DNA of 56,751 nucleotides from Kitasatospora indigofera (GTDB lineage Bacteria > Actinomycetota > Actinomycetes > Streptomycetales > Streptomycetaceae), in NCBI RefSeq assembly GCF_014655955.1, contig NZ_BNBO01000057.1, positions 1 through 56,751 of the forward strand. Reading direction: 5' to 3'. Shown in pieces: positions 25,342-32,699 of this stretch. Below the pieces are notes generated by a model. The model was not told where the DNA came from. It did not search any database and saw only the letters and a program-made list of their open reading frames with translations. How positions within the stretch are numbered: position 1 is the first letter of the stretch; every line of letters begins with the position of its first letter. The position numbers and the translations under genes were made by a program.

Positions 25342-26217
25342 TCACGGTGCCGTGAGCTGCTCCAGCAGGGTGGTCAGCGTCGCGCCCAGGGGCAGCGAGA
25401 GCGTGGTCCTCGCGTACTCGTCCCCGCGGGTCGCCCCCTGGTTGACGATCGCGACGGGTTTGCCGGCCCGGGCGGCGTGCCGCACGAAGCGCAGCCCCGA
25501 CATCACGGTCAGGGAGGACCCGAGGACCAGCAGCGCCCGGGCGGCGTCGACCAGGTCGTAGCACTGCTGGACCCGGGGCTTGGGGACGCTCTCGCCGAAG
25601 AAGACCACATCGGGTTTGAGGACGCCGCCGCAGGCCTCGCACGGCGCGACCCGGAAGGCCTCCACCAGCGCGCCCGGGAGCTGGACGTCCCCGTCCGGGT
25701 TGAGCGCCGCGTCCGGGACGAAGAGGGTGCCGTTGAGCGCGTGCAGCCGCCGGTCGAGGTCCGCGCGGGAGCTGCGCCGCCCGCAGCCCAGGCAGACCAC
25801 CCGGTCGAGCCCGCCGTGCAGCTCCACCGCGCCCAGGGTGCCGGCCGCGCGGTGCAGCCCGTCCACGTTCTGGGTGATCACCGACGAGACGAACCCGGAC
25901 CGCCGCAGCCCCTCCACCGCCCGGTGCCCGGCGTTGGGCTCGGCCCGGGCGATCGCCTGCCAGCCGACGTGGCTACGCGCCCAGTACCTGCGGCGGCCCT
26001 GCTCGCTCGCCACGAACTCCTGGTACGTCATCGGGGTGTGGCGGCGCCGGCTGCCGGTGGCGCCCCGGTAGTCGGGGATGCCCGACTCGGTGGAGAGGCC
26101 CGCGCCGCTCAGCACCGCGACGTCCCGGCCGGCCAGCAGGCGCTCGACCTCCGCCAGTCCGCCGGTCCGAGGTGCCGGGCCGGTCTCCGGCCCTCCGGGT
26201 GTCCGATGCACATGCAT
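25342..26217 (-). CDS. Sir2-family NAD-dependent protein deacylase
   Basis: A 291-residue sirtuin. The NAD site is AVLSGAGLSTESGIPDYRG, QNVDGLHRAAG is the second NAD motif, and the catalytic His is in VELHGGLD. A structural zinc site is formed by CLGCGRRS and CEACGGVLKP, and GSSLTVMSG binds the adenosine side. It removes acyl groups from lysines and produces O-acyl-ADP-ribose. The ATG at 26215-26217 has no ribosome binding site; a TATGCT -10-like hexamer ends six bases before it, so the transcript may be leaderless. Confidence 0.92.
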   Translation of the reverse strand: MHVHRTPGGPETGPAPRTGGLAEVERLLAGRDVAVLSGAGLSTESGIPDYRGATGSRRRHTPMTYQEFVASEQGRRRYWARSHVGWQAIARAEPNAGHRAVEGLRRSGFVSSVITQNVDGLHRAAGTLGAVELHGGLDRVVCLGCGRRSSRADLDRRLHALNGTLFVPDAALNPDGDVQLPGALVEAFRVAPCEACGGVLKPDVVFFGESVPKPRVQQCYDLVDAARALLVLGSSLTVMSGLRFVRHAARAGKPVAIVNQGATRGDEYARTTLSLPLGATLTTLLEQLTAP

Positions 26218-26294
26218 AGAAGCAGCATAGATCGGCCCGGGCGGGAACGGCCGGGTGGCCTGTGCGGCCCGGGGCGGGCGGCCGCACCGCCGGG

Positions 26295-26927
26295 TCAGAG
26301 CTCCGCCAGCCAGGGGTGTCCCGGATGCACCCGGCCGAGCAGCCCGGCGAGCCTGGCCCGCCGGCCCCCGTCCAGCAGGGGGAGGGTGGCCGTGAAGTCC
26401 CGCCGGTCCTTGGGGCGGTCCCCCTTGGCCTTGAAGAGCAGGACCAACTCCGGTGCCAGGTAAGGAATCCCCTCCGGTGAGTGCTCGACGACCGCGGTGT
26501 ACGGCAGCCGGATCGACGGGTCGCGCCGGCAGATCCAGGTCGGGCCGTCGTGCGGCTCGCGGAACACGTCCACCAGGTACTCGCCGGTCGCCCGGTCCCT
26601 GAGCCAGGTCTGGTGGGTCAGTTCCAGCAGTTCGGGGGAGAGCCCGGTCCAGAGCAGCCCGGACGCCACCACGTCGAAGTCGTGGCCGGGGAAGCAGGCC
26701 GCCACCTCCGGGAACCGCCCGGCCGGGACGCAGATCTCCAGGTCACCGTGCTCGCGGCTCCGGCCGCCCCGGAAGACGTCCAGGGCCCATCCGCCGGCGA
26801 CGCACCAGGGCGCCGAGAGCCCCGCCAGCCGGCCGGTCACCTCGGCCGGGGTCCAGGCCCGCGTCCAGCGGGCGGCGGCCTCGGCCTCGGTGATCGCGAC
26901 GCCGCCCGGCGGTGGTTCTTCGCTCAT
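26295..26927 (-). CDS. Nucleotidyltransferase-fold protein (aminoglycoside adenylyltransferase-like)
   Basis: A 210-residue protein of the pol-beta nucleotidyltransferase superfamily, in the style of the aminoglycoside-2''-adenylyltransferase group. Its core is VAGGWALDVFRGGRSREHGDLEI, where Gly-Gly-Trp-Ala precedes the acidic metal ligands Asp and Glu. A later ELVLLFKAKGDRPKDRRDF segment matches the family end. It may modify an antibiotic or have another nucleotidyl-transfer role; many chromosomal homologues have no resistance phenotype. The ATG is at 26925-26927. It lies 77 bp upstream of the sirtuin, in the same direction. Confidence 0.75.
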   Translation of the reverse strand: MSEEPPPGGVAITEAEAAARWTRAWTPAEVTGRLAGLSAPWCVAGGWALDVFRGGRSREHGDLEICVPAGRFPEVAACFPGHDFDVVASGLLWTGLSPELLELTHQTWLRDRATGEYLVDVFREPHDGPTWICRRDPSIRLPYTAVVEHSPEGIPYLAPELVLLFKAKGDRPKDRRDFTATLPLLDGGRRARLAGLLGRVHPGHPWLAEL

Positions 26928-27015
26928 CCGGCCAACCTACCGACGTGAGGGGCCCTGGCGCAGCGCCGGCGACACGGCGCCAGGCCCGAGATTCTGCGGT
27001 CGTGTTGACGATCGG

Positions 27016-27603
27016 TCAGTCCGTCCCTTCGACGGGATACAGGCCGGGGAGGTTGACGACGATCGCCTCCTGGGTGCTCCGGGCGATCACCACCACGGCC
27101 TCCACCTCCGGGTCGGGGTTCTCCTCGCGGTGGGGGACGAACGGCGGGACGAAGATGTAGTCGCCAGGGCCGGTCTCCAGTCGCACCTCCTCCGGTTCTC
27201 CCGCGGAGTCGTCGGCGAAGACGAAGACCGGGTGCCCGCTGACCACGTAGATGGCCGTCTCGGACTCGCCGTGGTGGTGGTCGGAGGAGGAGGTGGCGGG
27301 CGCGACATGGGTCTGGCCCATCCAGAGTTTCTCCGATCCGACCGTGTGACCGCTGACGGCCGCGAACCTCCGCATCCCGCCGGTCTGCGCGGTGTCGCCG
27401 TCCAGCGCGCCGGCCCGGATGTGGTGCAACCTGGCTGCCAGGGGGGCGGGTTGGGCCTCGCGGTCGGGCAGGTGCGGGTGGAACCCGGCCCCGGCCTCGG
27501 TGGCGGGACGGCCCGTGCTCCCGGCGTGGCCGTGCGCGCGGGCGGCGCCGCCGGCCTCGGACGGGGAGGCGGACTCGGGGTGCGGGTGCGCTGCTGAGCT
27601 CAT
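27016..27603 (-). CDS. Cupin domain protein, divergent from sulfur cluster
   Basis: A 195-residue protein with a His-, Ala- and Gly-rich N-terminal 60 residues and a single cupin barrel (about 75-190). The barrel has SSSDHHHGESETAIYVVSGHP, matching the G(X)5HXH(X)3-4E metal motif, and the second motif PGDYIFVPPFVPHREENP. Cupins of this type are metal-dependent dioxygenases, isomerases or small-molecule-binding proteins; the exact role is unknown. The start is the ATG at 27601-27603 with AAGGAACG upstream. Its promoter, leader peptide candidate and box GGACACC resemble those of the sulfur-import operon, so it is probably co-regulated with organosulfur metabolism. Confidence 0.85.
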   Translation of the reverse strand: MSSAAHPHPESASPSEAGGAARAHGHAGSTGRPATEAGAGFHPHLPDREAQPAPLAARLHHIRAGALDGDTAQTGGMRRFAAVSGHTVGSEKLWMGQTHVAPATSSSDHHHGESETAIYVVSGHPVFVFADDSAGEPEEVRLETGPGDYIFVPPFVPHREENPDPEVEAVVVIARSTQEAIVVNLPGLYPVEGTD

Positions 27604-27796
27604 GACGTTCCTTGTACGGGAGTGGACGTGCGGACGGGAGATGCCACGCGGAGGAGTGGGCGCGCGAGAGGCGGGGCCGGACGGGACGGGGCGTGCCGGC
27701 GGCGTCCGGCGAGGGTGCGGGGGAGCCGGTCCGGGGAGGCGGGGCGCCGGGGGCGCGGGCCGGGCGGCGGGTGGACCGCCCGGGCGGCGGTGTCCT

Positions 27797-27877
27797 TCAG
27801 CTGGCGCGACAGGGCGCGAACGGTGCCGACGGACAGTCGGTGCGGTTCGCGGCGCGGAGCAGGACACGGCGGGGCAT
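27797..27877 (-). CDS. Candidate leaderless leader peptide upstream of cupin gene
   Basis: A 26-codon ORF starting MPRRVLLRAANR and containing two Cys codons (TDC and APC) before ending CRAS. The ATG at 27875-27877 lies seven bases past a TAGCGT -10 hexamer, which predicts a transcript beginning at or within a base of the start codon. Downstream of its stop, the roughly 190-nt leader to the cupin gene is C-rich and G-poor on the transcribed strand. It matches the known actinobacterial sulfur leader peptides less closely than the 29658 ORF does, so it is a candidate only. Confidence 0.45.
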   Translation of the reverse strand: MPRRVLLRAANRTDCPSAPFAPCRAS

Positions 27878-27884
27878 GGACAGG

Positions 27885-27914
27885 ACGCTAGGGCCGCGGC
27901 CGAAAGGATGTCAA
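27885..27914 (-). promoter_or_regulatory. Predicted promoter for cupin leader
   Basis: Minus-strand -35 TTGACA (27909-27914), 18-bp spacer, -10 TAGCGT (27885-27890). Immediately upstream on the same strand is AATGGACACC (27918-27927), nearly the same as AATGAGACACC upstream of the import-operon promoter at 29600-29610. Shared regulation is inferred. Confidence 0.6.
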
Positions 27915-28049
27915 GAGGTGTCCATTGCCGCCGCCGGCCGCCGGACCGGGGCCCGCGCACGGACTTCGCTTCCGCCGCCGGACCGGTCGCCGCCCTGGTC
28001 GGAGGGCCTCCCGCCGCCCCGAAGGCGGGTCCTCCGTGACCGAAAGGCA

Positions 28050-28077
28050 TTGTGACGGCGACCCGACAGGGGATAAT
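28050..28077 (+). promoter_or_regulatory. Promoter for leaderless Rrf2 transcript
   Basis: -35 TTGTGA (28050-28055), 16-bp spacer, -10 GATAAT (28072-28077). The ATG at 28085 falls eight bases after the -10, the normal initiation distance, so the mRNA is probably leaderless. This also decides the start codon in favour of 28085 over 28076. Confidence 0.6.
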
Positions 28078-28084
28078 GGTGCAC

Positions 28085-28540
28085 ATGCATATTTCCGCGA
28101 AGGCGGACTACGCCGCGCGGGCTCTGGTCGAACTCGCCCGCGACACGGCCCGTCCGCTCACCTGTGAGAGCATCGCCTCGTCCCAGGAGATTCCGTTCCG
28201 CTTCCTGAAGTCCGTGGTCGGCGACCTCCGCCGCGCGGGGCTGGTGCGCAGCCAGCGAGGCTGTGAGGGCGGGTACTGGCTGGGCCGGCCCGCCGAGGAG
28301 ATCAGCCTGCTCGATGTGATGCGCGCGGTCGACGGCGGCCTGATGACCCTGCGCGGCGAGCCGCTGGCCGAACTCGACTACCCCGCACCGGCGCAGGGCC
28401 TGCCGGACGTCTGGCGCGCCGTCGAGGACAGCGCCGCCGAGATCCTCGGCCGGGTCACCATCTCCGCACTGGTCGACGCCCCCGGTGCCGCGCGCCCCGG
28501 TCCGTCGTCCGTCCGGCAGCGGGCGGACGTCCTGGTATGA
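28085..28540 (+). CDS. Rrf2 family transcriptional regulator, CymR-like (no Fe-S ligand cluster)
   Basis: A 151-residue winged-helix regulator. MHISAKADYAARALVELAR, the recognition region IPFRFLKSVVGDLRRAGLV and the wing SQRGCEGGYWLGRPA are typical Rrf2. The three closely spaced Cys that bind Fe-S in IscR or NsrR (after about residue 90) are absent; only Cys in LTCES and RGCEGG remain, so it is more like the cysteine-metabolism regulator CymR. It stands at the head of the organosulfur cluster and its stop overlaps the DsbA-like gene as ATGA. It probably represses sulfur-scavenging genes when cysteine or sulfide is ample; this is inferred from family and context. Confidence 0.88.
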   Translation: MHISAKADYAARALVELARDTARPLTCESIASSQEIPFRFLKSVVGDLRRAGLVRSQRGCEGGYWLGRPAEEISLLDVMRAVDGGLMTLRGEPLAELDYPAPAQGLPDVWRAVEDSAAEILGRVTISALVDAPGAARPGPSSVRQRADVLV

Positions 28541-29508
28541 CCGCCGCCGCCCGGCCGGGCGTCCCCGAGCCACCCGCCGACGCGGCCGCCGGCGTGCTGG
28601 AGGTGGTGGAGTACACCGACCCGCTCTGTCCCTGGGCCTGGGGCTCCGAGCCCAAACTCCGCAGGCTGCGCGCCCTGTTGGGCGGCCAGGCCGTCTGGCG
28701 GCCGGTCTACGGGATGCTCTTCGACGAGGAGGAGGACGACCCGGCGCCCGACCCGGCCGCCGAGACCGCCTGGTACGCCCGCCACGTCGCCGGGATCAGC
28801 GCCCACACCGGCGCCCCGCACGCCGTCCGGCTGGCCCGGGTGGCGGCCTGCAGCCGCCCGGCCTCGCTCGCCGCCGTGGCGGCGGAGCGGCAGGGTGCGG
28901 CGGTGGCCCGGGCGGTGCTGCGCCGGCTGCGGGAGAGTGCCTTCGTGCTGGGTGAGCCGGCCGACAGCACGGACGGGGTGCGCGCCGCCGTCGCGGGCCT
29001 GCCCGGGCTCGACGAGGGCCTGCTGCTGGCGGACATGACGATCCGTCAGGTGCGGGACCGGTTGGCGGCGGACCGGGCCGAGGCGCGCGCGCCGGTGCCC
29101 GAGGTGCTCGGACTGAGCGGCCCGGCACCCCACCCGGGCGCGGCCAAGGAGGCCGGTGACGGGTACCGCTACGCCCTGCCGACGCTGCTCTTCGTCGGGC
29201 CCGCCGGCCGTCGGGTGGTGCCGGGCTGGCGACCGCTGGGGGAGTACCTCGCGGCGGCGCGGGCGGTGGCCCCGGGCTTGCGGGCCGAGGCCGGGCCGCT
29301 CGACCCGGACGCGGCGCTGGAGCTTCATCTGAGCCTGACCCGCGCCGACCTGGAGCAGCTGACGACGGACGGCCGCCCGCCGGCCCGCGCCGTCCGGCTG
29401 GAGAGCGGGAACGGCCCGCTCTGGCTCCATCCGGCGTACGCCGAAGGGCATCCGGCGTGCACGGAGCGGTATCCGGCCCCGGCCGCCGACCGGTCGCCGG
29501 GGCACTGA
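28537..29508 (+). CDS. DsbA-fold oxidoreductase-like protein with single active-site Cys
   Basis: A 323-residue thioredoxin-fold protein. EVVEYTDPLCPWAWGSEPK places a CPWAW motif at about residues 31-35, so the second Cys of a CxxC is replaced by Ala/Trp. The insert domain is helical (residues about 75-190), and the fold closes with the cis-Pro region RYALPTLLFVGPAG. Members of the FrnE/YjbH-like group act as thiol oxidoreductases or protease adaptors. The lone Cys suggests a mixed-disulfide or adaptor role rather than classical disulfide exchange. It is translationally coupled to the Rrf2 regulator (ATGA overlap), hinting that the two sense or transmit thiol status together. It is cytoplasmic, as there is no signal peptide. 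Confidence 0.85.
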   Translation: MTAAARPGVPEPPADAAAGVLEVVEYTDPLCPWAWGSEPKLRRLRALLGGQAVWRPVYGMLFDEEEDDPAPDPAAETAWYARHVAGISAHTGAPHAVRLARVAACSRPASLAAVAAERQGAAVARAVLRRLRESAFVLGEPADSTDGVRAAVAGLPGLDEGLLLADMTIRQVRDRLAADRAEARAPVPEVLGLSGPAPHPGAAKEAGDGYRYALPTLLFVGPAGRRVVPGWRPLGEYLAAARAVAPGLRAEAGPLDPDAALELHLSLTRADLEQLTTDGRPPARAVRLESGNGPLWLHPAYAEGHPACTERYPAPAADRSPGH

Positions 29509-29604
29509 GCAGGGCCGCCCGAGCGGGCCCCCGCGGTGCTCCGGGCGGCCGTCCCAGGGGCCTGACCGGCGGGTTCGGCCGGGCGCTGACGGTCCGACGA
29601 ATGA

Positions 29605-29651
29605 GACACCGTTTGGTGTCCATTGACAGGGCGGCGCGGCCCGGACAGGAT
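29605..29651 (+). promoter_or_regulatory. Operator palindrome plus promoter of the sulfur-import operon
   Basis: A perfect palindrome GACACC-GTTT-GGTGTC (29605-29620) sits two bases before a consensus -35 TTGACA (29623-29628). After a 17-bp spacer comes -10 CAGGAT (29646-29651). The ATG of the leader peptide at 29658 is seven bases after the -10, again implying leaderless initiation. The palindrome is the natural candidate site for the Rrf2 protein encoded just upstream; that assignment is inferred. Confidence 0.7.
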
Positions 29652-29657
29652 GAGCGC

Positions 29658-29732
29658 ATGCTTTCGACGCACCCCGGTGTGGTGTGCCGCTTCGTGGACT
29701 TCCGGCGCACCAGCAGCGACCTCTGTCGCTGA
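29658..29732 (+). CDS. Cysteine-containing sulfur leader peptide
   Basis: A 24-residue ORF. Its C-terminal half RFVDFRRTSSDLCR fits the actinobacterial putative leader-peptide pattern R-x-VDL-x-R-xx-S-x-x-C-R found upstream of sulfate and sulfonate uptake genes. Two Cys codons (10 and 23) are present, the second directly before the final Arg. It is too short for routine gene callers. It is predicted to be translated from a leaderless mRNA, and its stop is about 370 nt before the first ABC transporter gene. The expected role is a cis-acting sensor: ribosome stalling or slow passage at Cys codons under Cys-tRNA shortage changes the fate of the downstream leader. Confidence 0.78.
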   Translation: MLSTHPGVVCRFVDFRRTSSDLCR

Positions 29733-30102
29733 CCCAGCGCCCTCCGGCCGCCACCACACCTGCCGATCCACGGCCCACGACGGCCTGACCGTCGTCCCGG
29801 CCGCACCCCGTCAGGCCTGACCGGCCGCGCCCGTTGCCCCTGCGCCGGGCCGAAACCCCCTTGTTCCGGGCTCCCCGGGCCGCCGGCCCCTGCCCGCACC
29901 CATCGGCTCGCCCTTCCCGGCCCCGACGGCCCCGCCGTCGTACGGCCCGTCCCGGCGCACCCTGATCCCGCACGCCGTGTCCCGGCACACCCCGTCCTGC
30001 CCTCCCGCGCCGTCGGCCCGCCCCGACGCAGCGCCCCTTGCACTGCCCGGCCGCCCCCGACGAGGGCCGGTCCGGCATGCACCCGAAAGGTGACGCAGCA
30101 TC
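29733..30102 (+). promoter_or_regulatory. Long C-rich leader with competing hairpins (attenuator candidate)
   Basis: About 370 nt without a gene. The plus strand is strikingly C-rich and G-poor over most of its length, the composition of Rho-utilisation sites. Just after the leader peptide are mutually exclusive pairings. GACGG-CCTGA-CCGTC (29779-29793) competes with GGCCTGAC (29782-29789) pairing to GTCAGGCC (29810-29817), whose GGCC can in turn pair with GGCC at 29823-29826. There is no U-run, so an intrinsic terminator is unlikely and Rho-dependent attenuation coupled to leader translation is the favoured reading. GAAAGG at 30085-30090 is the ribosome binding site of the next gene. Confidence 0.5.
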
Positions 30103-31650
30103 ATGAACGCCCCCATCAGCACCCGTTCGGCCCTTGCCAGACGCTCCTTCCTCGGCCTCGCCCTGGGCACCGCAGCGACCCTCGCCCTCGCCGCCTGCGG
30201 CTCGGGCGCACCTGTCACGGCCGGCGGCGCGGCCGGTGGCACCGTCAAGTGGGGCTGGGCCCTGCCCACTTCGTGGGACCCGGTGTTCTCCTCGGCGGGC
30301 TGGGACGTCCACGACCTCTCGCTGGTCTACGCCGGGCTCACCAAGCTGGACGAGAAGGGCGACGCCGTCCCCGCCCTCGCCACCGGCTGGACGTACAGCC
30401 CGGACGGCACCACCGTCACCTTCAAGCTCCGCACCGGCCTGAGCTTCAGCGACGGCACCGCACTCGACGCGGCGGCGGTCAAGAAGAGCCTGGACCGCGG
30501 CCGTGGCGACGCCAAGTCGCTGGTCGCGCCGCAGTTGGTGCACATCAAGGAGATCGCCGCACCGGACCCGCAGACGGTGGTGCTCACCCTCACCCAGGCC
30601 GACTACCAGATCCCCAACCTGCTGGCCGGCAAGACCGGGATGATCGTCAGCCCGAAGGCCTTCGAGGAGGACGCGGCCGGCCTCGCCTCCCGCCCGGTCG
30701 GCGCCGGCCCCTTCACGCTCAGCTCCTACACCCAGAACGCCAAGGCCGTGCTCAAGCGCAACCCCGGCTACTGGGACGCGTCCAGCATCAAGCTCGACAA
30801 CTTCGAGATCTACCCGCTGCCGGACGCCTCCACCGTGGTCGCCGCCCTGCAGTCGGGCCAGTACAACGTCGCCCAGATCCCCGGCAGCCAGGTGGCCGCC
30901 GCCAAGGCGGCCGGCCTGGAGGTCCAGGTGATCCCGTCGCTGGTGGTCGCGGTCCTGGACATCAACCCCACCAAGGCACCCTTCGACAACCCGCTGGTGG
31001 TGCAGGCCCTCAAGTACGCCATCGACCGCGAAGCCCTGCTCAAGACCCAGCAGTTCGGCTTCGGCGACGTCAGCTACCAGCCGTTCCCCAAGGGGTACGT
31101 CGGGTACGACGCCGGCTCCGCCGACCTCTTCCCGCACGACCCGGCCAAGGCCAAGGAGCTGCTGGCCCAGGCCGGTCACCCGGACGGGGTGGAGCTGACC
31201 ATCACCACCACCTCCGCGCAGGGCCTGCCCGAGCAGTTGCAGGCCCAGCTGAAGGAGGTCGGGATCAAGACCACCATCGAGGTCATCCCGGCCGCCCAGG
31301 CCACCCAGATCATCTACATCCAGCACTCCCGGGCGCTGTTCACCGACCAGTTCGCCGGCCGCGACTCCGCGCCGCAGGCCTTCCAGGTGCTCTTCGGCGA
31401 GCAGGGACTGATGAACCCCGGCCGCAGCACCCCGCCCGAGCTCAAGGCCGCCGTCGACCTGGTCTCCCGGACCCCGCTCGACTCGCCCGACTACCCGAAG
31501 AACCTCCAGGCCGCCACGGCCCTCGCGGTCCGCACCATGCCCAACACCTTCCTCTACAGCGTGCCGCGGATCCTGGCCCGGCAGAAGACCGTCTCCGCCA
31601 TCCCCCCGTACACCGTCGTCCAGCGCTTCGAGGGGGTGACCGCGCCGTGA
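30103..31650 (+). CDS. ABC transporter substrate-binding lipoprotein (peptide/nickel, SBP_bac_5 type)
   Basis: A 515-residue extracytoplasmic binding protein. The signal peptide carries a twin-arginine-like RRSFLGLALG and the lipobox LAAC, so the mature protein is a lipoprotein. Family 5 hallmarks follow: an opening WDPVFSSAGWDVHDLSLVYAG region, TFKLRTGLSFSDGTALDAAA, GAGPFTL and ALKYAIDREALL. These proteins bind oligopeptides, opines, glutathione or metal chelates. In this cluster an organosulfur ligand such as a peptide-like or sulfonated compound is likely. The ATG at 30103 follows GAAAGG; its stop overlaps the first permease as GTGA. Confidence 0.9.
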   Translation: MNAPISTRSALARRSFLGLALGTAATLALAACGSGAPVTAGGAAGGTVKWGWALPTSWDPVFSSAGWDVHDLSLVYAGLTKLDEKGDAVPALATGWTYSPDGTTVTFKLRTGLSFSDGTALDAAAVKKSLDRGRGDAKSLVAPQLVHIKEIAAPDPQTVVLTLTQADYQIPNLLAGKTGMIVSPKAFEEDAAGLASRPVGAGPFTLSSYTQNAKAVLKRNPGYWDASSIKLDNFEIYPLPDASTVVAALQSGQYNVAQIPGSQVAAAKAAGLEVQVIPSLVVAVLDINPTKAPFDNPLVVQALKYAIDREALLKTQQFGFGDVSYQPFPKGYVGYDAGSADLFPHDPAKAKELLAQAGHPDGVELTITTTSAQGLPEQLQAQLKEVGIKTTIEVIPAAQATQIIYIQHSRALFTDQFAGRDSAPQAFQVLFGEQGLMNPGRSTPPELKAAVDLVSRTPLDSPDYPKNLQAATALAVRTMPNTFLYSVPRILARQKTVSAIPPYTVVQRFEGVTAP

Positions 31651-32699
31651 CAGCGCTCCTCGTGCCCGCGCCCGCCCGCCGGGGCGGGCGGGGCCGGGTG
31701 CTCGCCGCCCGGGCCGCGCGGGCGCCGCGCGGCCCGGCCCGGGCCCTGCTGACCACCGCCACCGTCTTCCTGATCTCCTCCCTGATCACCTTCGGCCTCG
31801 GCGCGCTCTCCGAGGCCAACCCCGGCGCCGCCGTCCTCGGCGAGACCGCCACACCGGCCGACATCGCCCGGATGAACCACGAGTTCGGGCTCGACCGGCC
31901 GCTCACCGAGCAGTTCACCAGCTGGCTCGGGCACGCCCTCGGCGGCGACCTCGGCCACTCCTGGTTCACCACCCTGCCGGTGGCCGACAGCATCGCCGCC
32001 GCGCTGCCCGTCGACCTGTCGATCGCCGGCCTCGCCCTGCTGTTCGCCGTCCTGCTCGGCGGCGCCGCCGGGATCGCCGCCGCCCGCAGCAACGGCGGCC
32101 GGCTGGACCTGGCCGTCACCGGCATCTGCTCGGTGCTCGGCACCCTGCCGGCCTTCGTGATCGCCATCGGCCTGATCGCCGTCCTCTCGGTCCAGGCCGG
32201 GCTGCTCCCCTCCGGCGGCTACGTCCCGTTCGGCCAGGACCCGGGCCAGTGGCTGCGGTTCGCCGTGCTGCCGGCCCTGGCCCTGAGCCTGGACGCGGCG
32301 GCCGGCATCGCCCGGCAACTGCGCACCTCGCTGGTCGGCGCGCTGCGCGAGAACTACGTGACCGGCGCCGTGATGCGCGGCCTGCCCGCCCGCCGGGTGC
32401 TCTTCGGCCACGTCCTGCGCAACGCCGCCGGCCCGGCCGTCACCGTCCTCGGGATGAGCGTGCCGATGCTGATCGGGGGCGCGGTGGTCACCGAGCGGAT
32501 CTTCAACCTGCCCGGCATCGCCCAGCTCTCCCTGCAGGCCGCCCAGCAGCACGACGTCCCGGTCATCCAGGGCACCCTGCTGGTCACCGTCGCCGTCGTG
32601 CTGATCGCCAACCTCGCCGTCGACGCCGGCCTGCTGGCCCTCAACCCGGCCGCCCGCCGGGCCGCCAAGTCCCGCCCCGGGGAAGGGAGCCAGCCATGA
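31647..32699 (+). CDS. ABC transporter permease (DppB/OppB type)
   Basis: A 350-residue inner-membrane permease with about six helices. The N-terminal pair (TATVFLISSLITFGLGALSE) is followed by a large external loop with IARMNHEFGLDRPLTEQF, typical for OppB/DppB. The EAA-type coupling loop is RENYVTGAVMRGLPARRVLF. The GTG at 31647 overlaps the binding-protein stop. It forms the channel with the next gene product. A much longer open frame running back to 30090 is the alternative frame of the binding-protein gene and is not coding. Confidence 0.9.
   Translation: MTALLVPAPARRGGRGRVLAARAARAPRGPARALLTTATVFLISSLITFGLGALSEANPGAAVLGETATPADIARMNHEFGLDRPLTEQFTSWLGHALGGDLGHSWFTTLPVADSIAAALPVDLSIAGLALLFAVLLGGAAGIAAARSNGGRLDLAVTGICSVLGTLPAFVIAIGLIAVLSVQAGLLPSGGYVPFGQDPGQWLRFAVLPALALSLDAAAGIARQLRTSLVGALRENYVTGAVMRGLPARRVLFGHVLRNAAGPAVTVLGMSVPMLIGGAVVTERIFNLPGIAQLSLQAAQQHDVPVIQGTLLVTVAVVLIANLAVDAGLLALNPAARRAAKSRPGEGSQP

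Noticed and set aside
26295..26927. Acquired aminoglycoside-resistance gene
   Set aside because: Only a distant nucleotidyltransferase core is present, composition matches the chromosome and there is no mobile-element context.
27604..27796. Plus-strand ORFs in the cupin-Rrf2 gap
   Set aside because: Arg/Gly-rich translations reflect the G-rich strand; the opposite strand fits a leader peptide and untranslated leader better.
30090..31646. N-terminal extension of the first ABC permease reading through the whole binding-protein gene
   Set aside because: This 519-codon extension is a frame-shifted reading of the binding protein; the GTG at 31647 with stop-start overlap is the natural start.
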